Assembly: GCA_965531145.1 (NCBI GenBank)
Contig: CBESOE010000008.1
Location: 1-64,000, forward strand
DNA: 64,000 nt
Source: JAQAZP01 sp965531145
Lineage (GTDB): Bacteria; Acidobacteriota; JAQAZP01
Direction of reading: 5' to 3'
Both the position numbers and the translations under genes were made by a program. The notes beneath the pieces were generated by a model. That model was given only the letters and a program-made list of their open reading frames with translations, made no database searches and had not been told where the DNA came from. How positions within the stretch are numbered: the stretch's first letter is position 1; the number at the start of each line of letters is the position of its first letter. Positions 44,591-53,705 of the stretch are shown here, piece after piece.

Positions 44591-46048
44591 ATGAACACCG
44601 ACCAGGATCGCGATGCCGTTCGTGTCCGCTTTGCACCGAGCCCCACCGGGCACCTCCATGTGGGGGGCGCCCGAACCGCGCTCTTCAACTACCTCTTTGC
44701 CCGGAAGCACGGCGGCACATTTATCCTGCGTATCGAGGACACTGACCGTGAGCGCTCTTCCGAGGAGATGACAGCCGGCATCATCGACGGCCTGGCCTGG
44801 CTGGGCCTCGACCCCGACGAGGGGCCGATCTTCCAGTCGGACCGCGGTGCGCTCTATGAACAGTTTGCCAACAGACTGCTCGAAGCGGGATACGCCTACC
44901 ACTGTTACGCCCCCAAGGAGCTGATCGAGGAAGAGAGGAATGCGGCGCAGAAGGCCGGCACCTCCTACAACGCCCGCTTTGCCCGCCAGTGGAACGCCGA
45001 CAATGCCGACAGCCGCAAGGCCGAGGGTGTAAGGCCGGTGCTCCGTTTCAGAGTCCCCGAGGGTGAGACGGTGGTGGAGGACCGCATCGTCGGCACGGTG
45101 AAGTTCAATAACGAGGAGATCGAGGATTTCATCCTGCTCCGCTCCGACGGCTCGCCCACCTACCACATCAGCGTGGTGGCCGACGACGCCGACCTGAACG
45201 TGACCCACGTGATCCGCGGGGTGGACCACCTGACCAACACCTCCAAGCAGGTGCTGCTCTACCAGGCGGCCGGTATGCAGCCGCCGGTGTTCGCCCACCT
45301 GCCGCTGATCCTCGGCGAGGACCGCAAACGGCTCTCCAAGCGCCATGGGGCCACCTCGGTGCTGGAGTTCCAGCGCGAGGGTTTCCTCCCCGAAACCATG
45401 TTCAACTTCCTCGCCTTGCTCTGCTGGTCCCCCGGGGAGGACCGCGAGATCTTCAGCCGCGAGGAGGCCATCGAGCTATTCGATCTGGGTGACGTCACCT
45501 CCTCCGATGCGGTCTTCGACATGAAGAAGCTGGAGTGGATGAACGGCCAGTATTTCAGCGCCATGAGCGGCGAGCAGCTGATCCCCCTGGTCAAACCGGT
45601 GCTGGAAGAAGAGGGGTTGTGGGACGATTCCCTGGGAGGGGACAGGCGGGTCTGGTTTGCCGGCCTGCTGGAGATGCTGGCCGAGCGCTCCCGCCGCCTG
45701 GGTGATTTTGCGGCCCAGGCACGGCCCTATCTCTCCGACGACTTCGACTACGACGCCAAGGCGCGCAAAAAGCACCTGAAGCACGAGGGTCTGGCCGGTC
45801 ACCTGGCCGTCTGGGCCGATGAACTGGAAAATAGCGCCACCGATGCTTTCACACCGGAAGAGACCGAACAGCTGCTGAGAAACGTGGCTGATCGCCTGGA
45901 AATCAAGGCGGCGATCCTGATCCACGCCTCCCGGGTGGCCGTTGTGGGGCAGGCCGTTTCTCCCGGTATTTTCGACGTTTTGGAGAAGATCGGCCGGGAC
46001 CGCACCGTCCAGCGGCTTCGCCGACTGGTGGAAATGCTGGAGGCCTGA
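44591..46048 (+). CDS. gltX: Glutamate-tRNA ligase
   Basis: 485 residues, class I synthetase; the start at 44591 follows AAGGAGTGAG. The HIGH-type motif is PSPTGHLHVGGARTALFN (about residues 12-29) and the KMSKS-type motif is RKRLSKRHGATSV (about 245). HCYAPKELIEEERNAAQKAG lies where some GluRS keep a zinc site, but only one Cys is evident. The C-terminal anticodon-binding helical domain is complete (about 330-485). It charges tRNA-Glu. The next tRNAs, 3 kb downstream, are tRNA-Gln and tRNA-Glu, so mischarging of tRNA-Gln followed by amidation is possible but not shown. Confidence 0.96.
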   Translation: MNTDQDRDAVRVRFAPSPTGHLHVGGARTALFNYLFARKHGGTFILRIEDTDRERSSEEMTAGIIDGLAWLGLDPDEGPIFQSDRGALYEQFANRLLEAGYAYHCYAPKELIEEERNAAQKAGTSYNARFARQWNADNADSRKAEGVRPVLRFRVPEGETVVEDRIVGTVKFNNEEIEDFILLRSDGSPTYHISVVADDADLNVTHVIRGVDHLTNTSKQVLLYQAAGMQPPVFAHLPLILGEDRKRLSKRHGATSVLEFQREGFLPETMFNFLALLCWSPGEDREIFSREEAIELFDLGDVTSSDAVFDMKKLEWMNGQYFSAMSGEQLIPLVKPVLEEEGLWDDSLGGDRRVWFAGLLEMLAERSRRLGDFAAQARPYLSDDFDYDAKARKKHLKHEGLAGHLAVWADELENSATDAFTPEETEQLLRNVADRLEIKAAILIHASRVAVVGQAVSPGIFDVLEKIGRDRTVQRLRRLVEMLEA

Positions 46049-46162
46049 GGTCATCGGCCCTCGTCTTCCAGCTCTGCCCATGTCGATTGGTCCATCTCAT
46101 TTATTGTGCGGTCAGGCTATTAGTTTTCTGATAAATACGATCATCTGATGGTTTATTCTTCC

Positions 46163-46191
46163 TTGACCAAACACGGCATCTACCCTATATT
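46163..46191 (+). promoter_or_regulatory. Sigma-70 promoter for the M14 peptidase
   Basis: TTGACC (46163-46168), a 17-base spacer and TATATT (46186-46191), giving a leader of about 110 bases. Confidence 0.7.
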
Positions 46192-46306
46192 TCTTGTCAA
46201 TGCAGTATCGTAAGGCGTGTATCGGAACCCGCCTGTTGGGCCGCGCCTGGTTTCCGGAAGCCCCCCAGGGCTAACTCCATGCATCGAGACACTATCGGAG
46301 GTTCAG

Positions 46307-48841
46307 ATGTTGAGACGTTGTTTTCTACTCGTGGCCGTAGTGATTCTTGCCGTTTCCACCAGCGTAGCGGCCGGAGTGACTCCTGACGACGGATTGCGGT
46401 CCATCGTCCGCATCTCCATTGACCAGAAGGGTGAAATGGAGAAGATCCTTGCTCTCGATGATCTGGACATCGCTGCCGGAGTCAAGGGCCAGTGGATTGA
46501 CCTGGTGGTCCACCCCAGCCGGATCGATTCGCTCCGCCTCCGGGGGCTCAATGTCACTGTCCGCATAGCCGACACGGGCAAGGCGCTTCGGGATCAGATG
46601 GGCGGCGACCGGATCGCTTTTGGCGACTATTACACCTACGCTCAGTCCGTTGCGGCGTTCCAGACCCTGGCTGCCACATATCCGTCGTTGACCAAGCTGG
46701 AAACCATCGGGTACAGCATTGAGGGCCGTGCGATCTTCGCTTTCAAGATCTCGGATGACGCGGCCACCGAAGACCCGGCGGAGGGTGAGGTCCTGTTCTC
46801 CGGTGTTCATCACGCGCGGGAGCCCATCGGGGAAACACTTTGCCGTGAACATGCCACCAAGCTGCTGGAGAATTACGGGGTGGATCCAGACGACACGCGG
46901 CGGGTGGATGAAACCGAGATCTGGTATGTCCCGGTGGTCAACCCCGACGGTTACGTCTACAACGAGACATATTCCAGCGGTATGTGGCGCAAGAACCGGC
47001 GGAACAACGGCGACGGCACCTACGGTGTCGATCTCAACCGCAACTATGGCTACGAGTGGGGCTATGACAACAGTGGTTCCAGTCCCTACACCAGTGACGA
47101 GACTTACCGCGGGACGGCCGGCTTCTCCGAACCGGAGACCCAGGCGATGCGCGATTTCTGCAACGCCCACGAGTTTGCCGTTGCTTTCAATTATCACAGC
47201 TACGGCAATCTGCTGATTTACCCCTGGGGCTATGACACCATCTACTCCCCGGACCACGACACCTTCGTGTCCATGACCGACGTCATGGTCGGTTGGAGCG
47301 GCTATTCCCCAGGCACGGCCTGGGAACTGCTCTACCCGGTCAATGGCAGTTCCGACGACTGGATGTACGGCGAGCAGGGAACCAAGCCGAAAACCCTGGC
47401 CATCACCCCCGAAGCAGGTGAGTCCTTCTGGCAGGACGACCAGATCCCCAACCACCTCAACGAAAACCTGCCGATGATGGACTACGTGGTTGATCTGACC
47501 GGCAGTGCGGTGCTCGCCTACACCTCTCACGAGATCCTCGACGCCGACGGGCGTCTGGACGCCGGCGAGACCTCGCAGATGACGGTGACCCTGGGCAACC
47601 AGGGATTTGCCGAGGTGACCAACGTGCAGGTAACGCTCTCCGAGAGCGATCCCTACATCACCCTGGTGGACGCATCCGGTTCATACGGCACCATCGGTTC
47701 GTTCGGCAGTGGCACCAACAGCGGCGACACCTTCACGGTCCAGGCTGCTCCCGGGACGCCGGTGGGCCACCCGGCCGCCATTTCGATGCAGATCACCGGT
47801 GACGGCGGCTTCACCGCCACCGACAGTTTCACCCTCTCCGTGGGCCTGCCCCCGGTGCTGCTGGTGGACGACGACGAAGGTGACACCTACGAGGGCTACT
47901 TCGAGACGGCGATCATAAACGCCGGCTACAGCTACGACCTCTGGACGGTGGCCAGCCAGGGCAGCCCCACGGCCGGCGACCTGCTGCAGTACAGTGCGGT
48001 GGTCTGGCTCACCGGTGACGACTGGGGATCAACCCTGACCAGCGCCGACCAGTCAGCTCTCGGTTCCTTCCTGGACAGCGGCCGCTCGCTGTTCATCAGC
48101 GGCCAGGACATCGGCTACGACATCGGGTCCTCGTCCTTCTACGGCACCTACCTCAAGGCCAGCTATGTCACCGACGATTTCAACGACACCACCCTGCTAG
48201 GCGTGGGCGGCGACCTGATCAGTGACGGTCTGGATCTGAGCATCAGCGGCGGCGACGGGGCCAACAACCAGACCTATCCTTCCCAGATCAACGCCGCCGG
48301 CGGATCCACGGCCTGCTGGACCTATGACGGGTCAGCGGTGGGTTCCGTGCGCTACGACGGTGACTACAAACTGCTTTACATGGCCTTCGGCTTCGAAGCC
48401 GTGGACAACCAGACCGACCGGGATGCGGTGATGACCCGGGTGCTCGACTGGTTCATCGGCACCACGCCGCCCACCGACACGCTGGGCGCCGGGCTGACCT
48501 GTCTGCCCGACTCCGGCACGCTGCCATTCGTTTCGCAGTTCACGGCCGAACTGACCAACCTCACCACGGAGAACCGTCGGGCCGCTGCCAGGATCGACGT
48601 GCTGATCGCCAACGGGACGCCGTATACCAACTGGCGCGCCGGCTGGACCAATCTCAGTTCGGGCGAGGTGTTCAGCACGGTCTGGAACCAGAACTTCCCG
48701 GGCCTCGGGTCCCTGGTGGGCCTGAACGTGTTTACACTCGTCGCAGAGGACGTGACGCCGGCACCCTACAACCAGCCGCCGTTTGCCGCCTCTGGGGACA
48801 CCGACACCGGTGCCTGCAGCATCACCGCTGCCGCACCATAG
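46307..48841 (+). CDS. Secreted M14 family zinc carboxypeptidase with conserved C-terminal tag domain
   Basis: The start at 46307 (MLRRCFLLVAVVILAVS..., with GGAGG upstream) gives a signal peptide and 844 residues. A propeptide-like part covers about 25-100. The M14 domain covers about 105-405: zinc ligands in GVHHAREPIGE (about 167), substrate-site residues in GVDLNRNYGYEW, the third zinc His in FNYHSYGN (about 295), and the catalytic Glu in TPEAGESFW (about 369). A CARDB/Ig-like domain follows (about 410-515), then a glutamine-amidotransferase-like segment (VLLVDDDEGDTYEGYFETAI ... LFISGQDIGYD, about 520-725). The final 113 residues (48500-48841) are the tag domain with NWRAGWTNL and VTPAPYNQPPF. 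It digests peptides outside the cell. Confidence 0.92.
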   Translation: MLRRCFLLVAVVILAVSTSVAAGVTPDDGLRSIVRISIDQKGEMEKILALDDLDIAAGVKGQWIDLVVHPSRIDSLRLRGLNVTVRIADTGKALRDQMGGDRIAFGDYYTYAQSVAAFQTLAATYPSLTKLETIGYSIEGRAIFAFKISDDAATEDPAEGEVLFSGVHHAREPIGETLCREHATKLLENYGVDPDDTRRVDETEIWYVPVVNPDGYVYNETYSSGMWRKNRRNNGDGTYGVDLNRNYGYEWGYDNSGSSPYTSDETYRGTAGFSEPETQAMRDFCNAHEFAVAFNYHSYGNLLIYPWGYDTIYSPDHDTFVSMTDVMVGWSGYSPGTAWELLYPVNGSSDDWMYGEQGTKPKTLAITPEAGESFWQDDQIPNHLNENLPMMDYVVDLTGSAVLAYTSHEILDADGRLDAGETSQMTVTLGNQGFAEVTNVQVTLSESDPYITLVDASGSYGTIGSFGSGTNSGDTFTVQAAPGTPVGHPAAISMQITGDGGFTATDSFTLSVGLPPVLLVDDDEGDTYEGYFETAIINAGYSYDLWTVASQGSPTAGDLLQYSAVVWLTGDDWGSTLTSADQSALGSFLDSGRSLFISGQDIGYDIGSSSFYGTYLKASYVTDDFNDTTLLGVGGDLISDGLDLSISGGDGANNQTYPSQINAAGGSTACWTYDGSAVGSVRYDGDYKLLYMAFGFEAVDNQTDRDAVMTRVLDWFIGTTPPTDTLGAGLTCLPDSGTLPFVSQFTAELTNLTTENRRAAARIDVLIANGTPYTNWRAGWTNLSSGEVFSTVWNQNFPGLGSLVGLNVFTLVAEDVTPAPYNQPPFAASGDTDTGACSITAAAP

Positions 48842-48855
48842 AGGCCGGCAAGGAC

Positions 48856-48931
48856 AAACCCGTGATGGCGTGAAATCTGCTGTATCCGGCAAGCACTGGT
48901 GCAGCTGATTTCACTGCCGGAACGGGTTTTT
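48856..48931 (+). terminator. Rho-independent terminator of the M14 peptidase gene
   Basis: AAACCCGT...GTGAAATC pairs imperfectly with GATTTCAC...ACGGGTTT over a 76-base hairpin and ends in TTTTT. It starts 15 bases past the stop. Confidence 0.7.
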
Positions 48932-48982
48932 CACCGGAGGCCTGATTTGTTGACCTGGCGGGCGTTTATGGCGATTTTTCGC

Positions 48983-49010
48983 TTGACAACAGGGGGCAAT
49001 CTGATTTAAT
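48983..49010 (+). promoter_or_regulatory. Promoter of the tRNA-Gln/tRNA-Glu unit
   Basis: TTGACA (48983-48988), a 16-base spacer and TTTAAT (49005-49010), 40 bases before tRNA-Gln. Confidence 0.6.
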
Positions 49011-49049
49011 AATTGCGACTTCGCCGGGGCGACTCGGCGGAAAAAGTGG

Positions 49050-49123
49050 TGGGATGTCGTCCAACGGCAGGACACAAGATTCTGGTTCTTGTTATCGGGG
49101 TTCGAATCCCTGCATCCCAGCCA
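49050..49123 (+). tRNA. tRNA-Gln (anticodon CTG)
   Basis: Acceptor TGGGATG pairs with CATCCCA, followed by G and an encoded CCA. The anticodon loop TTCTGGT gives CTG. The T loop GGGTTCGAATCCC is canonical. Confidence 0.95.
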
Positions 49124-49155
49124 TACCCGGCTTCGGCCGATCTTTGAAAACGTGC

Positions 49156-49230
49156 GGCGCTATCGTCTAGGGGCTAGGACAGGTGATTCTCAGTCATCAG
49201 ACCGGGGTTCGATTCCCCGTAGCGCTGCCA
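49156..49230 (+). tRNA. tRNA-Glu (anticodon CTC)
   Basis: Acceptor GGCGCTA pairs with TAGCGCT (one G-U), followed by G and an encoded CCA. The anticodon loop TTCTCAG gives CTC. It is 32 bases after tRNA-Gln, probably one transcript. Confidence 0.95.
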
Positions 49231-49240
49231 AGCAATCATC

Positions 49241-49272
49241 AAGGGTCAGGTTTAATCGCCTGACCCTTTTAG
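49241..49272 (+). terminator. Terminator of the tRNA-Gln/tRNA-Glu unit
   Basis: AAGGGTCAGG and CCTGACCCTT form a perfect 10-bp stem with an 8-base loop, followed by TTAG (TTTT overlapping the stem end). Confidence 0.8.
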
Positions 49273-49384
49273 TTTATCCTTCCAACAGAGTGCCACGTGT
49301 AGACTCCCATTCTTGTGACACCGGACATTTCCTGGACATCCCTGAACCGGATGGCGTATCTTCCTCTCTTTACAGGAGACGAGG

Positions 49385-50671
49385 ATGAATCAGAACGAAC
49401 ACAATACGGTGCAGGTGGATATCAGCGATCAACTCGACCTCCGCATCCTCGACATAGCTTCCGACGGTCGGGGTGTGGCCCGGCTTGACGATGGCCGGGT
49501 AGTGCTCATCGAGGACGTGGTCGACTGCGAGCTGGTGCGGGCCCGGGTCACCGCGGTGCGCAAGAAACTCCTGGAGGCCGAACTGGTTGAAGTTGTTGAA
49601 CCGTCCGTCCACCGGGCGGAGCCGCCATGCCCGATCTACGGCCCCTGTGGGGGCTGCCGTTACCAGCATATCGATTACCCTCACCAGCTTGAGCTGAAGA
49701 CCAAGCAGGTTCAGGATGCCCTGCAGCGGATCGGCGGCCTTGATGACATCGAGGTGGAACCGACGGTGGCCTGTCCCTTGCCCTATGGCTACCGCAACAA
49801 GATCGCCCTCCATTCCATGGGGAAGCGGCAGGGTGAGCAGTATCTCGGTTTCCGCGCCCGGCACGGCCGGGACCTGCTGAAAGTTGAGCAGTGCCTGATC
49901 GCCGAGGAGGGGATCAACGAGGCGGTGGCCGCGGTGCAGAAGCACATCCGCGAGGCGAAACTTCCCGGAAAGCTGCCCCACCAGGTGGTGTTCCGCTCCG
50001 ATGGCAACAAGGCCTACCAGGACTGGCTGGTGCCGCCACCGCCCGAGGCGCCGCTGCCTCCCAGGACCTTTGACGTGGAAGAGGAGTTGCTGCCCGGGGG
50101 GCGGGTGCTGGTGCCCGACACCGCCTTTTACCAGACCAACTTCGCCACCCACCGCCTGCTGCTGAACGTGGTGCGGTCCGAGGTGGAGCAACTGGTGGAT
50201 TCAGTGGGATCGTTGCCCTACCTGGTGGATGCCTACTGCGGTGTGGGTGTCTTCCTCCTGCTGCTGGCCGACCTGGCCGGGGTGGGGGTGGGTATCGAGT
50301 CACATAAGGGCGCCATCAAGGCGGCCACGGCCACGGCCGAGCGGGCCGGAGTGACCAATCTGATCTTCCACCGCGGGGAGGTGGCCCGGACCCTGCCCCG
50401 GGTGCTGGACGAGCTGATTCCGGCCCATGGTGCGGAGCACGGCCTGATCCTGGTGGACCCGCCCCGTGCCGGCATGGATCCGGAGACCGTGGCTGAATTG
50501 GTGAAACGTGGCGTGGGCACCGTGATCTATGTCTCCTGCAACCCGTCAACGCTGGCCCGCGACCTGAAAGAGCTGGTCGCTTCGGGTTACCGGGCCCAGC
50601 GGGTGCTGCCCTTCGACATGTTCCCCCAGACCGCCCACTGCGAGACCCTGGCCGTGCTCCGGCGGGGGTGA
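49385..50671 (+). CDS. RumA/TrmA-type RNA (uracil-5-)-methyltransferase
   Basis: 428 residues. An N-terminal TRAM domain (about 12-68, LDLRILDIASDGRGVARLDDGRVVLIED) binds RNA. CPIYGPCGGCRYQH (about 80-93) supplies three of the four Fe-S cysteines, and C-LIAEEG near 170 is the probable fourth. The SAM fold has DAYCGVGVFLLLLA, LILVDPPRAGMD, and the catalytic Cys in YVSCNPSTLARDL (about 388). It methylates a uridine of 23S rRNA (RumA/RlmD class) or tRNA; which one is not decided by the sequence. It reads out of a spacer after the tRNA unit. Confidence 0.92.
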   Translation: MNQNEHNTVQVDISDQLDLRILDIASDGRGVARLDDGRVVLIEDVVDCELVRARVTAVRKKLLEAELVEVVEPSVHRAEPPCPIYGPCGGCRYQHIDYPHQLELKTKQVQDALQRIGGLDDIEVEPTVACPLPYGYRNKIALHSMGKRQGEQYLGFRARHGRDLLKVEQCLIAEEGINEAVAAVQKHIREAKLPGKLPHQVVFRSDGNKAYQDWLVPPPPEAPLPPRTFDVEEELLPGGRVLVPDTAFYQTNFATHRLLLNVVRSEVEQLVDSVGSLPYLVDAYCGVGVFLLLLADLAGVGVGIESHKGAIKAATATAERAGVTNLIFHRGEVARTLPRVLDELIPAHGAEHGLILVDPPRAGMDPETVAELVKRGVGTVIYVSCNPSTLARDLKELVASGYRAQRVLPFDMFPQTAHCETLAVLRRG

Positions 50672-50747
50672 GTCGGAAGCTGCGGTTCAAGTGCCGGCGC
50701 TCCCGTGCCGAATGGTCAGGTGCGGGCCCGGAACGGTCGGATTCCCT

Positions 50748-50776
50748 TTGACTTGTCCGGGCTTGTCTGGTAATTT
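50748..50776 (+). promoter_or_regulatory. Promoter for cysC and the small Cys-rich gene
   Basis: TTGACT (50748-50753), a 17-base spacer and TAATTT (50771-50776), 57 bases before the cysC ATG. Confidence 0.55.
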
Positions 50777-50832
50777 CCTCGGGCGTGTTTGTCGATATCG
50801 ACGTAATTTTGAGGACTGGGAGGCAAGGAGAG

Positions 50833-51474
50833 ATGACTACACCTGAAGATCGCAACATCACCTGGCACCCGTCCTGTATCGACACCCGCGACCGGGAGCG
50901 GCTCCGGGGCCACCGGGGGATCACCCTCTGGTTCACCGGCCTCTCCGCGTCGGGCAAGTCCACCGTGGCCCGGGAGGTTGAAGACCAGCTCTACAACCGG
51001 GGGCTGTCCGCCTATGTGCTCGACGGCGACAACATCCGTCACCGTCTGAACAGTGATCTCGGCTTTTCCCCCGAGGACCGGGAGGAGAACATCCGCCGCA
51101 TCGGTGAGGTGGCCCACCTGTTCAACCATGTGGGGGTGATCGTGATGTGCGCCTTTATCTCGCCCTACCAGAAGGACCGGGACAAGGCCCGGGGGATGGA
51201 AGAGGACGGCCGTTTTGCCGAGGTCTACTGCCGCTGCTCCATCGAGGAGTGCGAACGTCGTGACCCCAAGGGGCTCTATGTCAAAGCCCGGGCCGGCGAA
51301 ATCCCCGATTTCACCGGAATCTCGGCGCCCTATGAGGAGCCGGAAACTCCCGAACTGATCGTGGAGACGGACAAGCTGACCATCAAGGAGTGCGCGACCA
51401 AGGTGCTCGAGTATCTCGAAGAGCGCAAGGTCATCGTCAAGCCAGTGGTGGGCCGCCCCCGGATCATCGAATAG
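50833..51474 (+). CDS. cysC: Adenylyl-sulfate kinase
   Basis: 213 residues; the start at 50833 follows AAGGAGAG. The P-loop is WFTGLSASGKSTVA (about residues 32-45). APS-site residues appear in DGDNIRHRLNSDLGFSPEDREENIRRIGEV, and the lid in SPYQKDRDKARGM. The second half, CSIEECERRDPKGLYVKARAGEIPDFTGISAPYEEPETPEL, is diagnostic of CysC. It phosphorylates APS to PAPS with ATP, in sulfate assimilation or for sulfotransferases. No cysDN gene is nearby. The small Cys-rich gene follows by 3 bases. Confidence 0.96.
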   Translation: MTTPEDRNITWHPSCIDTRDRERLRGHRGITLWFTGLSASGKSTVAREVEDQLYNRGLSAYVLDGDNIRHRLNSDLGFSPEDREENIRRIGEVAHLFNHVGVIVMCAFISPYQKDRDKARGMEEDGRFAEVYCRCSIEECERRDPKGLYVKARAGEIPDFTGISAPYEEPETPELIVETDKLTIKECATKVLEYLEERKVIVKPVVGRPRIIE

Positions 51475-51477
51475 CAG

Positions 51478-51681
51478 ATGAGCAGAACCGAAGAGTGCGC
51501 ACCTGACCGCAAACCGTCCGCCGGCAATGGAACCGCGGTGCTGGTCAAGACCGACGAGCGTAAGCCCGAGGGTTACGACGGCACCTGCCTCCGGCCCACC
51601 GGGATGTGCGAACTGGGCGGGAGCTGCGACATCTGTTGGTACAGCCCGGACCACCCCCGCTTCAAACCCTCGCAGGATTGA
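51478..51681 (+). CDS. Small cysteine-rich protein co-transcribed with cysC
   Basis: 67 residues with a start 3 bases after the cysC stop. It contains five cysteines, four in a tight cluster TCLRPTGMCELGGSCDICWY (C-x6-C-x5-C-x2-C, about residues 39-55), suited to a zinc or Fe-S site. The N-terminus is polar. No signal peptide and no family recognised. Tight coupling to cysC suggests a role in sulfur metabolism, or a small metal-binding partner; that is inference. The gene may be translated by coupling, since no strong ribosome site is seen. Confidence 0.65.
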   Translation: MSRTEECAPDRKPSAGNGTAVLVKTDERKPEGYDGTCLRPTGMCELGGSCDICWYSPDHPRFKPSQD

Positions 51682-51737
51682 CCCATATCTCGCCGATTGA
51701 CCGAAACCCGAACCCTCTTCTTTCCGTATCAACAGCC

Positions 51738-52580
51738 ATGGATTGCGCCATCACCACCAGCAGCCTGCAGCGGAAGTTCGGCGACTTCACCGCAGTGGAC
51801 CAATTGGACCTCACCGTGGATGCCGGATCATTCTTCGGTTTTCTCGGCCCCAACGGTGCCGGCAAATCCACCACCATCAAAATGCTCACCGGACTGCTGA
51901 AGATCAGCGGCGGAGAGGCCACGGTGCTGGGGTTCGACGTGGCCCGGCAGCCGGTGGAGGTGAAGCAGCGGATCGGTGTCCTGCCCGAGGAGCTGGCCCT
52001 CTATGATCGGCTCAAACCACGGGAGTATCTCGATTTTGTCGGCAGGATGTTCGGGATGCGGAAAAAGGTGATCCGGGCCAGAAGCGAGGAATTGCTGGAG
52101 TTGATGAACCTCGCCAGCGAGGGCCGGAAACAGATCGTCGATTTCAGCCACGGGATGAAAAAGAAACTGGCGCTCTGTTCGGCTCTGATCCACGAACCGC
52201 AACTCCTCTTTCTCGACGAGCCCTTCGAGGGCGTCGATGCGGTGGCCTCGAGGCTGATCAAGGACCTTCTCGGGTCGCTGATCGGGGCCGGAGTGACCAT
52301 CTTTCTCACCTCGCACATTCTCGAAATCGTGGAGAAACTCTGCGACCGCATCGCCATCATCCACCAGGGCGGTGGCGCTGAAGGATCTGCGCTACCTGCT
52401 GCGCAGCGTGCTGGGCCGTTTCAGCCTGCTGATGGCCCCGGTGCTGGTGCTGATATTTGTCTTTGTCTTCTCCGAAATGGAAATGCTGCGCAGTCCAATG
52501 TTTGGGGCGGACCCGGACCGGGTCCTGCTTTTTTCGACGCTGTTCTACCTCGCGTTTCTCTCCAACAATTTTCTCAATAA
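51738..52580 (+). pseudogene. ABC transporter ATP-binding protein, 3' end lost by deletion
   Basis: From the ATG at 51738 the protein is a normal ABC-2 exporter ATPase up to about residue 211: Walker A FLGPNGAGKSTTIKML, Q-loop region VLPEELALYDRL, signature FSHGMKKKLALCSAL, Walker B LLFLDEPFEGVD, switch His in FLTSHILEIVEKLCDRIAII. After HQGG (about 52367) the frame turns into non-ABC residues (Ala/Gly/Pro-rich to 52580), because it overlaps the permease reading frame. The usual 60-90 C-terminal residues are missing. ATP binding could survive, but the product is probably non-functional. Confidence 0.75.
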
Positions 52581-53097
52581 TTGCTTTGCCTGGGAGGGCA
52601 GCGGGGCCAAACACTATTTTCTCTGCCCGGTGAAACTGCGCCACGTGCTGCTGGGCAAGAATATTGCTGTCTGGGTCTTCAATGCTGCACTGTTCATCAT
52701 TTCCATGGCCACCTGGTTCGCTGTTGCCCCCTTGCCCTCGCCAGGCACCCTGGCCAACGGAGTGCTGATATTCGCCTCGGCCCTGCTGCTGCTGGCCATG
52801 GGCGGGAACCTGGTCTCCATCTACTACCCGGTGGCCCGCAACCCGGCGGCGTTCATGGCCTCCCCCTCCCAGATGGGCATCCTCATGGGCATGCTGTCCA
52901 TGTTGGCCAGTGTCCTGCTCTGCGGCCTGACCCTGCTGCTGTCCGCCCTCTTTGGCCTGGCCGCCTGGCAGCCGCTGTTCATGACTCTGCTGTTGTGCGT
53001 TCTCGCCATCATTCACTTCCGACTGCTTGGTGTGATCGCCCGCATCTGGGCCGGAAGGGGCGAGGAGTTTCTGCAGGCTGTTAGAAAAACGGTTTAA
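52372..53097 (+). pseudogene. ABC exporter permease fragment, 5' half lost by the same deletion
   Basis: Open from GTG 52372 (VALKDLRYLLRSVLGRFSLL). The following 240 residues have about six hydrophobic segments and match the second half of 'putative ABC exporter' permeases: KDLRYLLRS..., SNNFLNNCFAWEGSGAKHYFLCPVKLRHVLLGKNIAVW, and GGNLVSIYYPVARNP. Such permeases are normally about twice as long. The first half is absent because the ATPase 3' end joins the permease middle directly. A GTG start with no ribosome binding site makes translation doubtful. Confidence 0.7.
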
Positions 53098-53227
53098 AAA
53101 AACCTTGCATCCCTGCGCCAAAGCACCTATCTATTGCTATACACCCGAACAGAATCACCCAGGCAGGTTTCGCGTGCACAGCAATCCCGGGAAGCGTGCG
53201 TGCGCATTTTCTTCAGGAGGGTTGACC

Positions 53228-53446
53228 ATGCAGGGTATTGGGGTGCACTACAACGTTGGGGGGCAGGGCGTCATCGATCAAGCCGCCTTGCTCGATCTCC
53301 ACTGGGGACAGGTCAAGGGCGCCATGGAAGCGCTGCTGCGGTCTTTCCACAGCGAGGATCGGCGGGACAACGAGGATCTGGAGGACATCTTCGAGTATTT
53401 TGTTCAGAAGGTGGAATTCGACAGCCCTCTGGCCGAACCCGAATAG
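53228..53446 (+). CDS. Small acidic protein of unknown function
   Basis: 72 residues from the ATG at 53228, with AGGAGGG eight bases upstream, a strong ribosome site that decides this start over earlier frames. The sequence is soluble and helical (LHWGQVKGAMEALLRSFHS, NEDLEDIFEYFVQKVEF) and acidic toward the end. No family recognised. It lies downstream of the damaged ABC exporter but has its own spacer of about 130 bases with a weak promoter-like TTGCAT-N17-TATCTA (53105-53133). Confidence 0.6.
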   Translation: MQGIGVHYNVGGQGVIDQAALLDLHWGQVKGAMEALLRSFHSEDRRDNEDLEDIFEYFVQKVEFDSPLAEPE

Positions 53447-53543
53447 TGAATTGGCCGATGATCAGGTCATTTCTCCCCTTCCGAATTTTGCCGGCTCGTG
53501 TGCGGGTTGGCAGTATTTAGAACATCATCTTTCCTTTCGTACC

Positions 53544-53639
53544 TCACTCCCCATGTCGCCTCTGTTCTAAAACCAGCTCGATCTTTTCACGAAATTCATC
53601 AACAATCAGTTTATCCTCGGTCGCTAACTCCCTGAAAAG
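53544..53639 (-). pseudogene. Short gene remnant
   Basis: On the minus strand, between a TAG and a TGA (53546-53544), 31 codons read LFRELATEDKLIVDEFREK and continue in the same amphipathic helical style to QRRHGE. There is no start codon and no continuation upstream in any frame. It looks like the C-terminus of a lost helical protein in the 544-base spacer 53447-53990; apart from this and the C25 promoter I see nothing else there. Confidence 0.35.
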
Positions 53640-53642
53640 CTA

Positions 53643-53671
53643 TTGACTTTTGAGGAAACTGCTTATATTTT
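53643..53671 (+). promoter_or_regulatory. Promoter for the C25 peptidase
   Basis: TTGACT (53643-53648), a 17-base spacer and TATTTT (53666-53671). TATATT two bases earlier is an alternative -10. The leader would be about 310 bases. Confidence 0.5.
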
Positions 53672-53678
53672 ATATGGC

Positions 53679-53705
53679 AGGATCGTTCCACAAAGGCACG
53701 ATCCT
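53679..53705. repeat. Inverted repeat at the presumed C25 transcription start
   Basis: AGGATCGT (53679-53686) and ACGATCCT (53698-53705) are exact complements across 11 bases, starting about 8 bases after the -10 element. This is the place for an operator or a 5'-end stabilising hairpin. Confidence 0.5.
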
